From a virus: a stretch of 64,000 nt of DNA. The stretch covers positions 53,511-117,510 of the IMG/VR virus record IMGVR_UViG_3300021478_000019; one strand, given 5' to 3'. The notes under the pieces are model-generated. The model was given only the letters and a program-made list of their open reading frames with translations, made no database searches and was not told where the DNA came from. The translations under genes and the position numbers were made by a program. This document shows positions 29,616 through 36,846 of the stretch, in pieces; position 1 is the first letter of the stretch; every line of letters starts with the position of its first letter.

Positions 29616-31601
29616 TCATTTACACTCGGCCCAGTTCTGGCCGACGCTGATATTGGCTACCAGGGGTACATCGAGGACAGGCCGGTCGCCCAGGCGAATA
29701 TCCTCCATAGCTTCCCGCACCAACGGTAGGGCTCGGGGTACTACCCGCTCGTCGCACTCGATGATGAACTCATCGTGGATCTGGAGGACCAGGTGGGCGT
29801 CGAGGCCGCGCAGGGCCTCATGCACGGCCACGATGGCCAGCTTGGCGATGTCCGCAGCGGTGCCCTGGATGGGGTGGTTGACGGCCTGGCGCTCGGCGTA
29901 GTACCGCAGCTTGGGCACGTCGGAGGTGACGTCCTTGAGCCGGCGCTTCCGTCCGTAGAGAGTCTCGACGAAGCCCTGGACCCGGCAGAAGTCCTTCACC
30001 TTCTCGGCCCAGCGCTTCACGCCGGGGTAGGCCCGGTGCCACGCTTTATAGACCGCCTCGGCGTCGGACTCAGAGATCCCCGACATCTCCTCCACCCGGC
30101 CTGGGCCCCCCTCAAAGGCGAAGTTGAAGTTGCAGTTCTTGGCGATGGAGCGCTGGGCGGGGGTCACCTCGGTCTGAGGGATGCGCCAGATCAGAGCCGC
30201 GGTCTGGGTGTGCAGGTCCAGGTCATGGGTGTAGGCGTACATCAGCTTGGCATCACGGCACTGGTGAGCCAGGACCCGTAGCTCGATCTGGCTGTAGTCG
30301 GCCACGATGAGCTTGCGGCCCGAAGGGGCAACGAACAGGCGGCGCACCATGGTGGCCTCAAAGGTGTCCTTGTAGCGGGCCGGGATGTTCTGCAGGTTGG
30401 GGGTCGAGCAGCTGAGTCGACCGGTGCGGGCGATGGCCTGGTTGAAGCTGGCCCGGATCCTGTTGTCGTCCTCGATGGTGGGGATATATCCAGCGACGTA
30501 AGTGGAGAGCAGCTTTTGAAGATCCTTGTATTCCAGCACCGCTCCAGCCGCGGGGCTGCGCCGGGCCAGGTACCGCAGGGTCTGGGCGTCGGTGGAGCGG
30601 GCCCCCTTGTCGGTGAACTTGGGGCACTTGATCCGCAGGACGTCATAGAAGTAGTGACCCAGCTGCTGGGTGGAGTTGAGGTTGATCTCGTCGGGCCGGT
30701 CCCAGCGGTCGGTGATGATGGCGATCGCCTGGCGCTGGGCCGCGGTGCGGCGGGTCTCCAGTTCGGGCCGCAGCCGGCGGAACTCCTCCACGTCCACGTA
30801 GGCGCCGTACTGGCGCATGTGGATCAGGACCCGCAGCACCTCCATCTCCAGGTCGAGGAGGGCCCGCAGCTTGGCCAGGCCCCTCTTGGAGAGCTTGCGG
30901 GTCAGCTTCCACCACAACAGCCAGGCCATCTTGGCGTCGACCAGGGAGTAGCGGATGGCCCGCTCAAACTCGACCCGGTACGCCTCCTCGCCCAGCTTCT
31001 CCGCATAGATATAGCCCACGTACAGCTTGGACAAGGCCCCCAGCTTGTAGACGCCCAGGTTCTCGTTGAGCAGGAACGCGGCCACCAACGTGTCGCCGTA
31101 GGGGGGGTCGGGGATCTCCCCGTCGTAGTACTTGCTCACGGACAGCAGGTCGAAGCCCACGTTCTGATTGACCTTGCGCCGGTCGCTGAACATGAGGGGC
31201 TCCAGGGCGTCGAAGACCTGCTCAGGGCGCAGCTGGGGCCGGGGGTCGGGGTGGCCGCAGGGGATGACGTCAGAGCGCCCCGGCCCGGCCAGGCTGATTG
31301 ACCACACCACGTTGGTCATGGGGTCGAGGGCGGGCTTGTCCTTGCCGGCGGCATCGCGGCACTCGTCGGTGCAAAACTTCCGATTGTGCCGTGGTGGGAA
31401 CGGTCGCTGGCAGGAAGGGCAGATCTTCATCTGCTCCGCATCACGGGACGTGCCCTTGGGTATCTCCCCGGCCAGGGCCAGGCCCCGAACCTTGCGGTTG
31501 GTCCGGGTCTCGACGTCGAAGGCGAACTCGTCGAAGTCGAGGTAATCCTCGACGACCTGCTTCAGGTCTTCGGTGGTCCGAACGGTTTTGGTAGCGAGCA
31601 T
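29616..31601 (-). CDS. polA: Family A DNA polymerase (PolA-type) with an inserted zinc finger
   Basis: 661 aa replicative polymerase with a 3'-5' exonuclease. Exonuclease motif I is FAFDVETRT (Asp29, Glu31), motif II NQNVGFDLLS, motif III RYSLVDAKMA. Polymerase motif A is ADYSQIELR near residue 434, motif B KNCNFNFAF near 485, and motif C QIHDEF near 606. Two odd features: residues 61-81 are a Cys4 finger (CPSC...CTDEC) inserted directly after exonuclease motif I, and motif B reads F-E where most relatives have Y-G. No 5'-3' exonuclease domain is present. ATG 31601 follows GAGGGGA. A hairpin at 31620-31661 lies in the leader. Confidence 0.92.
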   Translation of the reverse strand: MLATKTVRTTEDLKQVVEDYLDFDEFAFDVETRTNRKVRGLALAGEIPKGTSRDAEQMKICPSCQRPFPPRHNRKFCTDECRDAAGKDKPALDPMTNVVWSISLAGPGRSDVIPCGHPDPRPQLRPEQVFDALEPLMFSDRRKVNQNVGFDLLSVSKYYDGEIPDPPYGDTLVAAFLLNENLGVYKLGALSKLYVGYIYAEKLGEEAYRVEFERAIRYSLVDAKMAWLLWWKLTRKLSKRGLAKLRALLDLEMEVLRVLIHMRQYGAYVDVEEFRRLRPELETRRTAAQRQAIAIITDRWDRPDEINLNSTQQLGHYFYDVLRIKCPKFTDKGARSTDAQTLRYLARRSPAAGAVLEYKDLQKLLSTYVAGYIPTIEDDNRIRASFNQAIARTGRLSCSTPNLQNIPARYKDTFEATMVRRLFVAPSGRKLIVADYSQIELRVLAHQCRDAKLMYAYTHDLDLHTQTAALIWRIPQTEVTPAQRSIAKNCNFNFAFEGGPGRVEEMSGISESDAEAVYKAWHRAYPGVKRWAEKVKDFCRVQGFVETLYGRKRRLKDVTSDVPKLRYYAERQAVNHPIQGTAADIAKLAIVAVHEALRGLDAHLVLQIHDEFIIECDERVVPRALPLVREAMEDIRLGDRPVLDVPLVANISVGQNWAECK

Positions 31602-31619
31602 TCATTCCCCTCGGGTTGG

Positions 31620-31661
31620 CGAGGGGGAGAGCCAGCGGTCAAGATCCGACTCTCCCCCTCG
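31620..31661. promoter_or_regulatory. Hairpin upstream of polA
   Basis: CGAGGGGGAGAG (31620-31631) and CTCTCCCCCTCG (31650-31661) pair perfectly (12 bp, 18-nt loop) between the ssDNA-binding-protein gene and the polymerase start. It may be an attenuator, or an RNA hairpin that lowers PolA relative to the ssDNA-binding protein. There is no T-run. Confidence 0.45.
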
Positions 31662-31698
31662 GGCGCAGGTGACGGCTCCCGCAGCATCACCTGGCCAT

Positions 31699-32397
31699 TC
31701 AGGTCGTAGCCGCGTCGGCCACTCCCTGAAGTTCGGCCTTGGTCGAGCGCTCCACCGAGGAGGCGTCCCACAGCTTCTTGGCGTAGGTCTGGATCTGGGC
31801 GTCGGTCAGGGGCTTGGTGTCCCAGTCCTCCTCCAGGTCACGGGCCTTGATGGGGCGGATCTGGGTGCGCCGGCCCTTCTTGTTCTTGCCCCCGCTCATG
31901 GAGATGGCGAAGTACTGGTTCTCGATGGGCTGGTACTTGGCGATGGTCTCGGCCACGGTGATGCCGGTCTGCAGGGTGGTGTGGATGGGCTCGTCGGCAT
32001 GCAGGTCCAAGATGTTGAACCGGATCTGGCTGTTGGGGTCGTCGACCTCGCAGATCGGGCACTCGTCGGGCCGCATGCACACGTAGCCCAGCTTCTGGCC
32101 GTTGGGCAGCCAGTCACACCAGTGCTGGTTGAACGATGCGTAGGGCCCGTCCTCCAAGAACATGATCAGCTGCTCCTCGTCGGGAACCTTGAAGAGCTTG
32201 GCGTACTTGGTGGGGGCGTTGGCCTTGGTGCGGGCGTAGCCGCCCCAGCCGGCGGCGACGGCGCCGACCGTCAGGTCGCCGTCATCGCTCCCATTGTCAC
32301 GCTGCGGGCGGCGGCGTCGAGGAGCCTCCTCCTCCTCGTCGTACTCTTCTGCTGGTCGGGGTCGGCGGATGATCCTTCTGGTCGCGGTCTCGGGCAT
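31699..32397 (-). CDS. Candidate phage single-stranded DNA-binding protein
   Basis: 232 aa. The core has KLFKVPDEEQLIMFLEDGP and a Cys pair (CPICE) around residue 127, similar to phage ssDNA-binding proteins that hold a zinc site in their OB-like core, then FNILDLHADEPI and NQYFAISMSGGK. The N-terminus is acidic and basic in turn, starting TRRIIRRPRP, the shared RR-I-IRR motif. ATG 32397 follows AAAGGAACCAGC. Position just before the polymerase supports replication. This is a family-level inference; a search against gp2.5/gp32-type proteins would settle it. Confidence 0.6.
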   Translation of the reverse strand: MPETATRRIIRRPRPAEEYDEEEEAPRRRRPQRDNGSDDGDLTVGAVAAGWGGYARTKANAPTKYAKLFKVPDEEQLIMFLEDGPYASFNQHWCDWLPNGQKLGYVCMRPDECPICEVDDPNSQIRFNILDLHADEPIHTTLQTGITVAETIAKYQPIENQYFAISMSGGKNKKGRRTQIRPIKARDLEEDWDTKPLTDAQIQTYAKKLWDASSVERSTKAELQGVADAATT

Positions 32398-32686
32398 GCT
32401 GGTTCCTTTGTAGGGTGGTTGATAGGTAATCCTCGGCCAGGTTCGGGCTGAACTCCGAGAACTCGGAGAGGGTTTCCAGTTCCTGGTGGGCGAGCTTGCT
32501 CACCTCGTCGATGACTTTGATTTCCAGGTGATCGGTGAAGGTGGCCCGGTGCTGGGGATCCAGTTCCGCCCAGCCCTGGTCGGTGAAGCCAAGATCATGG
32601 TGATCAGCCTCGGCGCCGACCTCTACTTGAGCGGTCTCGTATTCTCGGATTCTCATCGTGAGACGGATCTGCTTACTGAGCTTCAT
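32297..32686 (-). CDS. Unknown replication-block protein (129 aa)
   Basis: ATG 32686 follows CGGAGTTGGCT. The first half (MKLSKQIRLTMRIREYETAQ) is beta-strand-rich and acidic; a helical part follows (LEIKVIDEVSKLAHQELETL). The last 33 residues overlap the next gene by 101 bp out of frame and are Arg/Pro/Gly/Ser-rich. This is the third long same-strand overlap in the block. The gene is coupled to the 32683 gene by ATGA. No family is recognised. Confidence 0.6.
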   Translation of the reverse strand: MKLSKQIRLTMRIREYETAQVEVGAEADHHDLGFTDQGWAELDPQHRATFTDHLEIKVIDEVSKLAHQELETLSEFSEFSPNLAEDYLSTTLQRNQHARDRDQKDHPPTPTSRRVRRGGGGSSTPPPAA

Positions 32687-33150
32687 AGCCAACTCCGGTA
32701 CTCAGCGACGATGCGCTCGGTGAACCTGGTCTCGGTGATGGGGGGTGGCTTGGGGTTGAGCAGTCCCTCCTCTCTGGCGATGCGTTGCATGCCCTCGATC
32801 ATCTTGCGGTTCCACAGTCGGCGCCCGGCGTTGCCGCGGCTGCCGACGATGTCGTTGGTGCGGTAGCGGGCCTTGGGGATCCAGGCTTTGGTGATCCACG
32901 ATCGGATGGTGACGGGCCGGCGCCCCAGAGCCTTGGCCAGGGCGCCGATGTGGAACATCTCCATCTCCCTGCCGTCAGGCAGGTGCTTGATCACCGGATG
33001 GGCGTCCCAGCCCTCTTCCTCCTTGGCCTCGGCCCGCTCTCGGGCCAGGCGCAGGGCTTTGTCCTCCCTGGACTCCCGGCGCCGCTGCTTGGAGGCCGGG
33101 TAGAACTCGCTCTGGAGGTCCCCGAAGGCTTCGCTGATCAGGTCGCTCAT
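32683..33150 (-). CDS. MerR-like helix-turn-helix protein (155 aa)
   Basis: Residues about 69-95 (FHIGALAKALGRRPVTIRSW, then ITKAWIPKARYR) match the excisionase/MerR-type helix-turn-helix that reads a small DNA site. A basic helix precedes it (KQRRRESREDKALRLARERA). The C-terminus is rich in Arg and helices. It may be an excisionase-like regulator or a replication regulator. ATG 33150 overlaps the previous stop (ATGA); the frame's longer version to 33321 is Arg-rich shadow. Confidence 0.65.
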   Translation of the reverse strand: MSDLISEAFGDLQSEFYPASKQRRRESREDKALRLARERAEAKEEEGWDAHPVIKHLPDGREMEMFHIGALAKALGRRPVTIRSWITKAWIPKARYRTNDIVGSRGNAGRRLWNRKMIEGMQRIAREEGLLNPKPPPITETRFTERIVAEYRSWL

Positions 33151-33614
33151 GACACCGGCTTCTCGTTCTCGTCGAGGAGCCAGAACGAGAAGCTGATGGT
33201 CTTCGGGAACATCTGATCCAACTCGGCCTCGGTGATCTTGCCGTCGTAGAAGCCGGCGTAGATGGCGTCGGGGTCCAGGCTGGTCTCCACCACCGTCCTG
33301 GTCACGGTCATGGCGTCCCACAGACCCTTCTTCCGCAGGATCTCTTCCGCCCGCTCATAGTTGGTGGAGTCGCTGACGCTGCGCTGGTTCTTGAGGGTCA
33401 GGATCCGGCGGTCTCCGACCGGCTCCTTCAATCGCAGGAAAATAGAGCCGGTGGTGGGGTCCGTCTCCCCGTATTGCTGCACCATTTCCTTGAGGGCCTT
33501 CTTGCCCTCGTTGAGCTTGGCACCGATCAGAGTGGACTGCCGTTTGAGGGCATACCAGGACTCCACCACCCCCTGGACTTTGCTCAGGTCCACTGTGGCA
33601 CGCTTCGTAGGCAT
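33147..33614 (-). CDS. Unknown helical protein (155 aa)
   Basis: Helical N-terminus with SKVQGVVESWYALKRQST and LNEGKKALKEMVQQYGETD, then a strand-rich LKEPVGDRRILTLK and a C-terminal YAGFYDGKITEAELDQMF (EF-hand-like in look only). No clear function. ATG 33614 lacks a ribosome binding site, but TACCCT ends 6 bases upstream, so it is probably leaderless and the head of a small operon running to the polymerase. Confidence 0.65.
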   Translation of the reverse strand: MPTKRATVDLSKVQGVVESWYALKRQSTLIGAKLNEGKKALKEMVQQYGETDPTTGSIFLRLKEPVGDRRILTLKNQRSVSDSTNYERAEEILRKKGLWDAMTVTRTVVETSLDPDAIYAGFYDGKITEAELDQMFPKTISFSFWLLDENEKPVS

Positions 33615-33648
33615 GCCCCAAGGGTACTTAGGGGGTGTGACGGTCTCG

Positions 33649-33999
33649 CTACCCCGGCCCTGAAATAGCCAGGGCGTAAGTCTGGACGAGGTAGGCCATC
33701 ACGCCCTCCTCCTGGGCCCGGTCCAGCCATATCTGGTTCTCTCGGGCATGCCGTAAAGAGTCCATGAAACACAGGACGATGTTGCACTTCGTCCATGATT
33801 TAACGCGGCGCCACTCCAGATGCCGGAAGCTCTCGACCTCATGCTCCAGAAAGGGCAGGGTGCCGTTGTCGAGGATGATGATGGTCTCGGACCACTCTCG
33901 GGCCATGGCGTTGAGCCCGGTCAGGCACAGGCGCAACACGTAGGTGTCCTCATCCAGGCAGGAGCCCAGGAACAGATAACGGGGCCCGTAATTGGTCAT
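33649..33999 (-). CDS. Unknown small alpha/beta protein (116 aa)
   Basis: Begins MTNYGPRYLFLGSCLDEDTY, with an alternating strand/helix pattern (LRLCLTGLNAMAREWSETII, then ILDNGTLPFLEHEVESFR and KCNIVLCFMDSLRHA). This looks like a small Rossmann-type domain, but no glycine loop or catalytic set is visible. ATG 33999 overlaps the zinc-ribbon gene's stop (ATGA). It is the last gene of the helicase operon before the 33614 gene. Confidence 0.6.
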   Translation of the reverse strand: MTNYGPRYLFLGSCLDEDTYVLRLCLTGLNAMAREWSETIIILDNGTLPFLEHEVESFRHLEWRRVKSWTKCNIVLCFMDSLRHARENQIWLDRAQEEGVMAYLVQTYALAISGPG

Positions 34000-34151
34000 C
34001 CCTCATCCGAACCAGGCACGAAACGCCACACTATTCCGAACGGCGGGGCTGTCCAGGTATGACAGTTCCCGCAGTAGCCCTCCTCCAGGTCATGGGGGTT
34101 GTGGCTAACCATGCTGCAGCGGGGACAGGTGAATGTTGTCTCGGTGGTCAT
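33996..34151 (-). CDS. Tiny zinc-ribbon protein (51 aa)
   Basis: Sequence opens MTTETTFTCPRCSMVSHNP and continues with GYCGNCHTWTAPP, giving C-x2-C...C-x2-C plus histidines: one zinc site. This S-H-N-P-H-D pattern occurs in a family of short actinobacterial and phage proteins of unknown role. ATG 34151 overlaps the helicase stop (ATGA), and its own stop overlaps the next ATG (ATGA). Confidence 0.8.
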   Translation of the reverse strand: MTTETTFTCPRCSMVSHNPHDLEEGYCGNCHTWTAPPFGIVWRFVPGSDEG

Positions 34152-35707
34152 AGCTCCCGCTCGGATAGGAATTTGGTCAGCGATTGCAGGTCCAGGGTCA
34201 GCCGACCCTTGGTGCCTATGCCCCGCCCATCGACGACGGCGTCCGCGATCTTCTGCTTCTGGGCCAGGAGAGCGGCCTGGTACTCGTCGAGGGAGTCCTT
34301 GACCTGCATGCTGATGAGCGTCACCTGGGGGAACTGGGACGACAGGCGGATGATGCGGGCCTGGCGCTGGGCGTAGGCGCCGGCACTCCAGGGCAGGTCC
34401 AGGGAGATCAGGTAGTTGCCCTGGGGCAGGTCGAGCCCTACGCCCCCGGCGTCAGAGGACAGGAACAGGCGCACATCGGCGTCGAGGGCGAAGCGCTGCT
34501 TGGCCACCTCTCGGTTCTTGGCGTTGACGTCCCCGGTGAATAGCACCGACTGGGTCAGGCCCTTGGTGGCCGTGGCCAGCAGGTCCAGGCTGTCCTTAAA
34601 GTTGGAGAAGACGACGCATTTGTTGACCGGGTTGGCGTCGAGGATGTCGGTGATCAACTCCACCGTGGCCTTGATCTTGGGGGCCTCGGTGACCTTCTCC
34701 AGGGCCCCGGCCAGGTGTAGCTCCTCGGCGTAGACCGACCCGGTGCGGTTGCCACCGGGGATCTCCCCCCGGTAGTGGGCAGCAGAGCGTCGCAGCAGGT
34801 CAGGGCTATCGAGCAGCATCCGTAGGCAGGTCAGCTTGGACATGATGTCGCCCCGCGCTTGACTTAGATCCGGGTCTCCGGTATAGAAGCCGGTCAGGCT
34901 GAAATTCCCGAACTCGTCGAAGGCTTGCTGGAGGGCCCGCTCCAGGTCACGCACGATGCGGCGGTACAGCCGGGCCCCGGCCTCGTCCATCTCCACGTAG
35001 ATGGACTGCTCGGTGATGGCCGGCAGCTGGTCCTTCACCTGGTCGCGGGTGTGGCGCACCATGTGGTCGGAGACCAGCTTGTGCAGGGTGGCCAGGTTGC
35101 GGTAGGCCCGCGGCCTGCCGAAGTGGTCCCGGCTGATGAAAGATCGGTCGAAGATGTCGAAGCGGCCCAGCACGGTGGGGTCGATCCACTGGAAGATCGA
35201 GAAGATTTCCTCGGGCCGGTTCTCGACCGGCTGACCGGTCAGCCCCCATTGGTAGGTGGCCTCCAGGCGCTTGAGCCGTTTGCTCCGCTTGGGGGCGAAG
35301 TTCTTCGCCCACTGGCACTCGTCGGCCACGATGAAGTCCCGCGGCAGCCGGCGCACGATGTCCCAGTCGCCCACCATCTGCTCGGGATTGATAATCAGGT
35401 ACTCAACCCGGCCACAGCGGTAGTCGCTGTACCAATCCAGTCGCTTCCTGGGCACCCCGTCGACCACGGCCACCTTGGCCGTCCCTTCCGTGAACTGATC
35501 GATCATGCGGGCCCACTGGTACTTGATGGAGGCCGGGGCGATGATGATGCCGCCGCCCACCAGGCCGTCGTCGATCAGCTGCTCCACCGCGGCGATGACC
35601 ACCACCGTCTTGCCCAGGCCCATCTCCATGGCCAGGAGCAGGTGCTTGGCCTCGATCATGCGGTCGACGGCCAGCTTCTGGAACGGGAAGAGTTCGCCCT
35701 TAAACAT
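34148..35707 (-). CDS. SNF2-family DEAD/DEAH helicase
   Basis: 519 aa ATP-dependent DNA translocase. Walker A is MEMGLGKT at 27-34, the DExx box is DECQ near 134 (IVADECQWAKN), GLTGQPVENR is motif III, and the second RecA lobe includes LFLSSDAGGVGLDL and the arginine motif AYAQRQARIIRL. ATG 35707 has no ribosome binding site; a 41-codon frame ending at 35700 overlaps it, so re-initiation could supply translation. The hairpin at 35715-35755 is just upstream. Probable role: replication-fork remodelling or chromatin-like clearing of DNA. Confidence 0.88.
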   Translation of the reverse strand: MFKGELFPFQKLAVDRMIEAKHLLLAMEMGLGKTVVVIAAVEQLIDDGLVGGGIIIAPASIKYQWARMIDQFTEGTAKVAVVDGVPRKRLDWYSDYRCGRVEYLIINPEQMVGDWDIVRRLPRDFIVADECQWAKNFAPKRSKRLKRLEATYQWGLTGQPVENRPEEIFSIFQWIDPTVLGRFDIFDRSFISRDHFGRPRAYRNLATLHKLVSDHMVRHTRDQVKDQLPAITEQSIYVEMDEAGARLYRRIVRDLERALQQAFDEFGNFSLTGFYTGDPDLSQARGDIMSKLTCLRMLLDSPDLLRRSAAHYRGEIPGGNRTGSVYAEELHLAGALEKVTEAPKIKATVELITDILDANPVNKCVVFSNFKDSLDLLATATKGLTQSVLFTGDVNAKNREVAKQRFALDADVRLFLSSDAGGVGLDLPQGNYLISLDLPWSAGAYAQRQARIIRLSSQFPQVTLISMQVKDSLDEYQAALLAQKQKIADAVVDGRGIGTKGRLTLDLQSLTKFLSEREL

Positions 35708-35825
35708 GCTGGATGCCGGGCGGCGCACCGATCGGGTTTGGTTTTGCCGCCCGGCGGGGTTGATCGTACAAGCCCTCGATTACTCTCACCGCATAGGCAT
35801 CACCCCTATCCACATAAGTTGCCAT
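35700..35825 (-). CDS. Small leader-like ORF upstream of the SNF2 gene (41 aa)
   Basis: Starts MATYVDRGDAYAVRVIEG and ends in a basic Pro-rich tail (PRRAAKPNPIGAPPGIQHV), its TAA falling 8 bases into the helicase gene. The ATG lies 6 bases beyond the stop of the membrane protein gene at 35831. A ribosome binding site is not clear, so it may be real or may only couple translation to the helicase. The hairpin 35715-35755 is inside it. Confidence 0.4.
   Translation of the reverse strand: MATYVDRGDAYAVRVIEGLYDQPRRAAKPNPIGAPPGIQHV
35715..35755. promoter_or_regulatory. Inverted repeat just before the SNF2 start
   Basis: GCCGGGCGGC (35715-35724) and GCCGCCCGGC (35746-35755) form a 10-bp hairpin with a 21-nt loop, 8 bases from the helicase ATG. 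A TANNNT-type box (TACGAT, 35763-35768 on the - strand) lies upstream. It may regulate translation or transcription of the helicase. Confidence 0.4.
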
Positions 35826-35830
35826 CGAGG

Positions 35831-35959
35831 TCATGTGAAGGCCAACGCGGCCAGGTAGAACGCCACCACGAAGGTGGCCACCCCCACGATGGTGACGGCG
35901 ACGACGAAGAACACCCGGTCGGAGGGCTTGGGCTCCCTCGGCGGGTCGTCCATCCGCAT
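35831..35959 (-). CDS. Small single-span membrane protein (42 aa)
   Basis: MRMDDPPREPKPSDR, then a single hydrophobic helix (VFFVVAVTIVGVATFVVAFY) and a short end. ATG 35959 overlaps the primase stop (TGATG). No family is recognised. Small membrane proteins of this kind are common between phage replication genes and may modify host membrane functions or exclude other phages. Confidence 0.6.
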   Translation of the reverse strand: MRMDDPPREPKPSDRVFFVVAVTIVGVATFVVAFYLAALAFT

Positions 35960-36846
35960 CACCAGTACGCCGCCAGGATCGCCGTCTGCACGCCCTCGTA
36001 GACCTCTTCAGCGGAACACTCGCCGGGATCCTTGCCGCTGGCGTGCTGGTAGTTGAACACCGTCATGGGCAGCCGGTGGTGCCACTTCTCGGCCAGGATG
36101 CGCCGGGTGGCGGCGATGCCGGTCTTGTCGTTGTCCAGGGCGAGGACCACCTTGTCGGCATGCTCGACCAGGAGGCGCAGTTGCTGGTCGGAGACGGCGG
36201 CGCCGTAGCTGGCCACCGCCGGCACGTTGAGCCCATTCAGGTACACGCAGTCGAGGGGGCTCTCCACCAGCAGCAGGCCGAAGTGCCGGGGGGCCTTGTC
36301 GACGGTGAGCCCGAACAGGGTCTTCGACTTCTTGATGCCGGGCGGGAAGTTGCGGGTGAACTCGGGCCCTTTGCGCTGGTAGCCCCACAGGGCGCCGGCA
36401 GGGCTGTGAATGGGCAGGATCCAGGCGTAGTCCTCGGGGTCGAAGCGCACCCCATAGCGCCGCGCTGCGTACGACCGGAGCTTGCGATGCTCCAGCGCGG
36501 TGCGGGGCGGGAACCCGAAGCGCTCCAGCTGGTCGTCGAAGTTCAGCGGCGGGGGCTCCCACTCCTCCTCATCGTCTTTGTCCAGCTGCACGTCATGCTG
36601 GACGAGCAGCTTGGAGATGCTCCAGGGGTCCAGCCCGGTCAGGTCGCTGACCAGGCGGGCCAGGCTGCCCTTGTACTCGCAGCTGAAGCAATAGTGCAGC
36701 CCGGTGCGCCGGCTGATCGACCAGTGGTCGGTCTTGCCCTCTCGCTCGCCGGTGCGCTTCTCATGGGCCGGGCAGCGGCCCTGGATCTCGTCACCGAGGG
36801 GTCGGATGTCCTCGATGCCGATGTAGTGGAGGAGGTCTTCCAGCAT
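35959..36846 (-). CDS. DNA primase
   Basis: 295 aa. The N-terminal zinc site is CPAH (C25, H28) with CFSC (C53, C56). The TOPRIM domain carries LLLVESPLDCVYLNG (catalytic Glu) and LALDNDKTGIA (D-x-D type). The protein is shorter than bacterial DnaG and lacks the long C-terminal helicase-binding domain, as usual in phages. It overlaps the DnaB gene by TGATG and would make RNA primers for the DnaB-PolA fork. Confidence 0.88.
   Translation of the reverse strand: MLEDLLHYIGIEDIRPLGDEIQGRCPAHEKRTGEREGKTDHWSISRRTGLHYCFSCEYKGSLARLVSDLTGLDPWSISKLLVQHDVQLDKDDEEEWEPPPLNFDDQLERFGFPPRTALEHRKLRSYAARRYGVRFDPEDYAWILPIHSPAGALWGYQRKGPEFTRNFPPGIKKSKTLFGLTVDKAPRHFGLLLVESPLDCVYLNGLNVPAVASYGAAVSDQQLRLLVEHADKVVLALDNDKTGIAATRRILAEKWHHRLPMTVFNYQHASGKDPGECSAEEVYEGVQTAILAAYW

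Noticed and set aside
30516-31301. 261-aa rightward frame over polA
   Set aside because: Antisense shadow of an unmistakable polymerase gene.
34925-36001. 358-aa rightward frame over SNF2 helicase and primase
   Set aside because: Antisense shadow; composition and lack of start signal.
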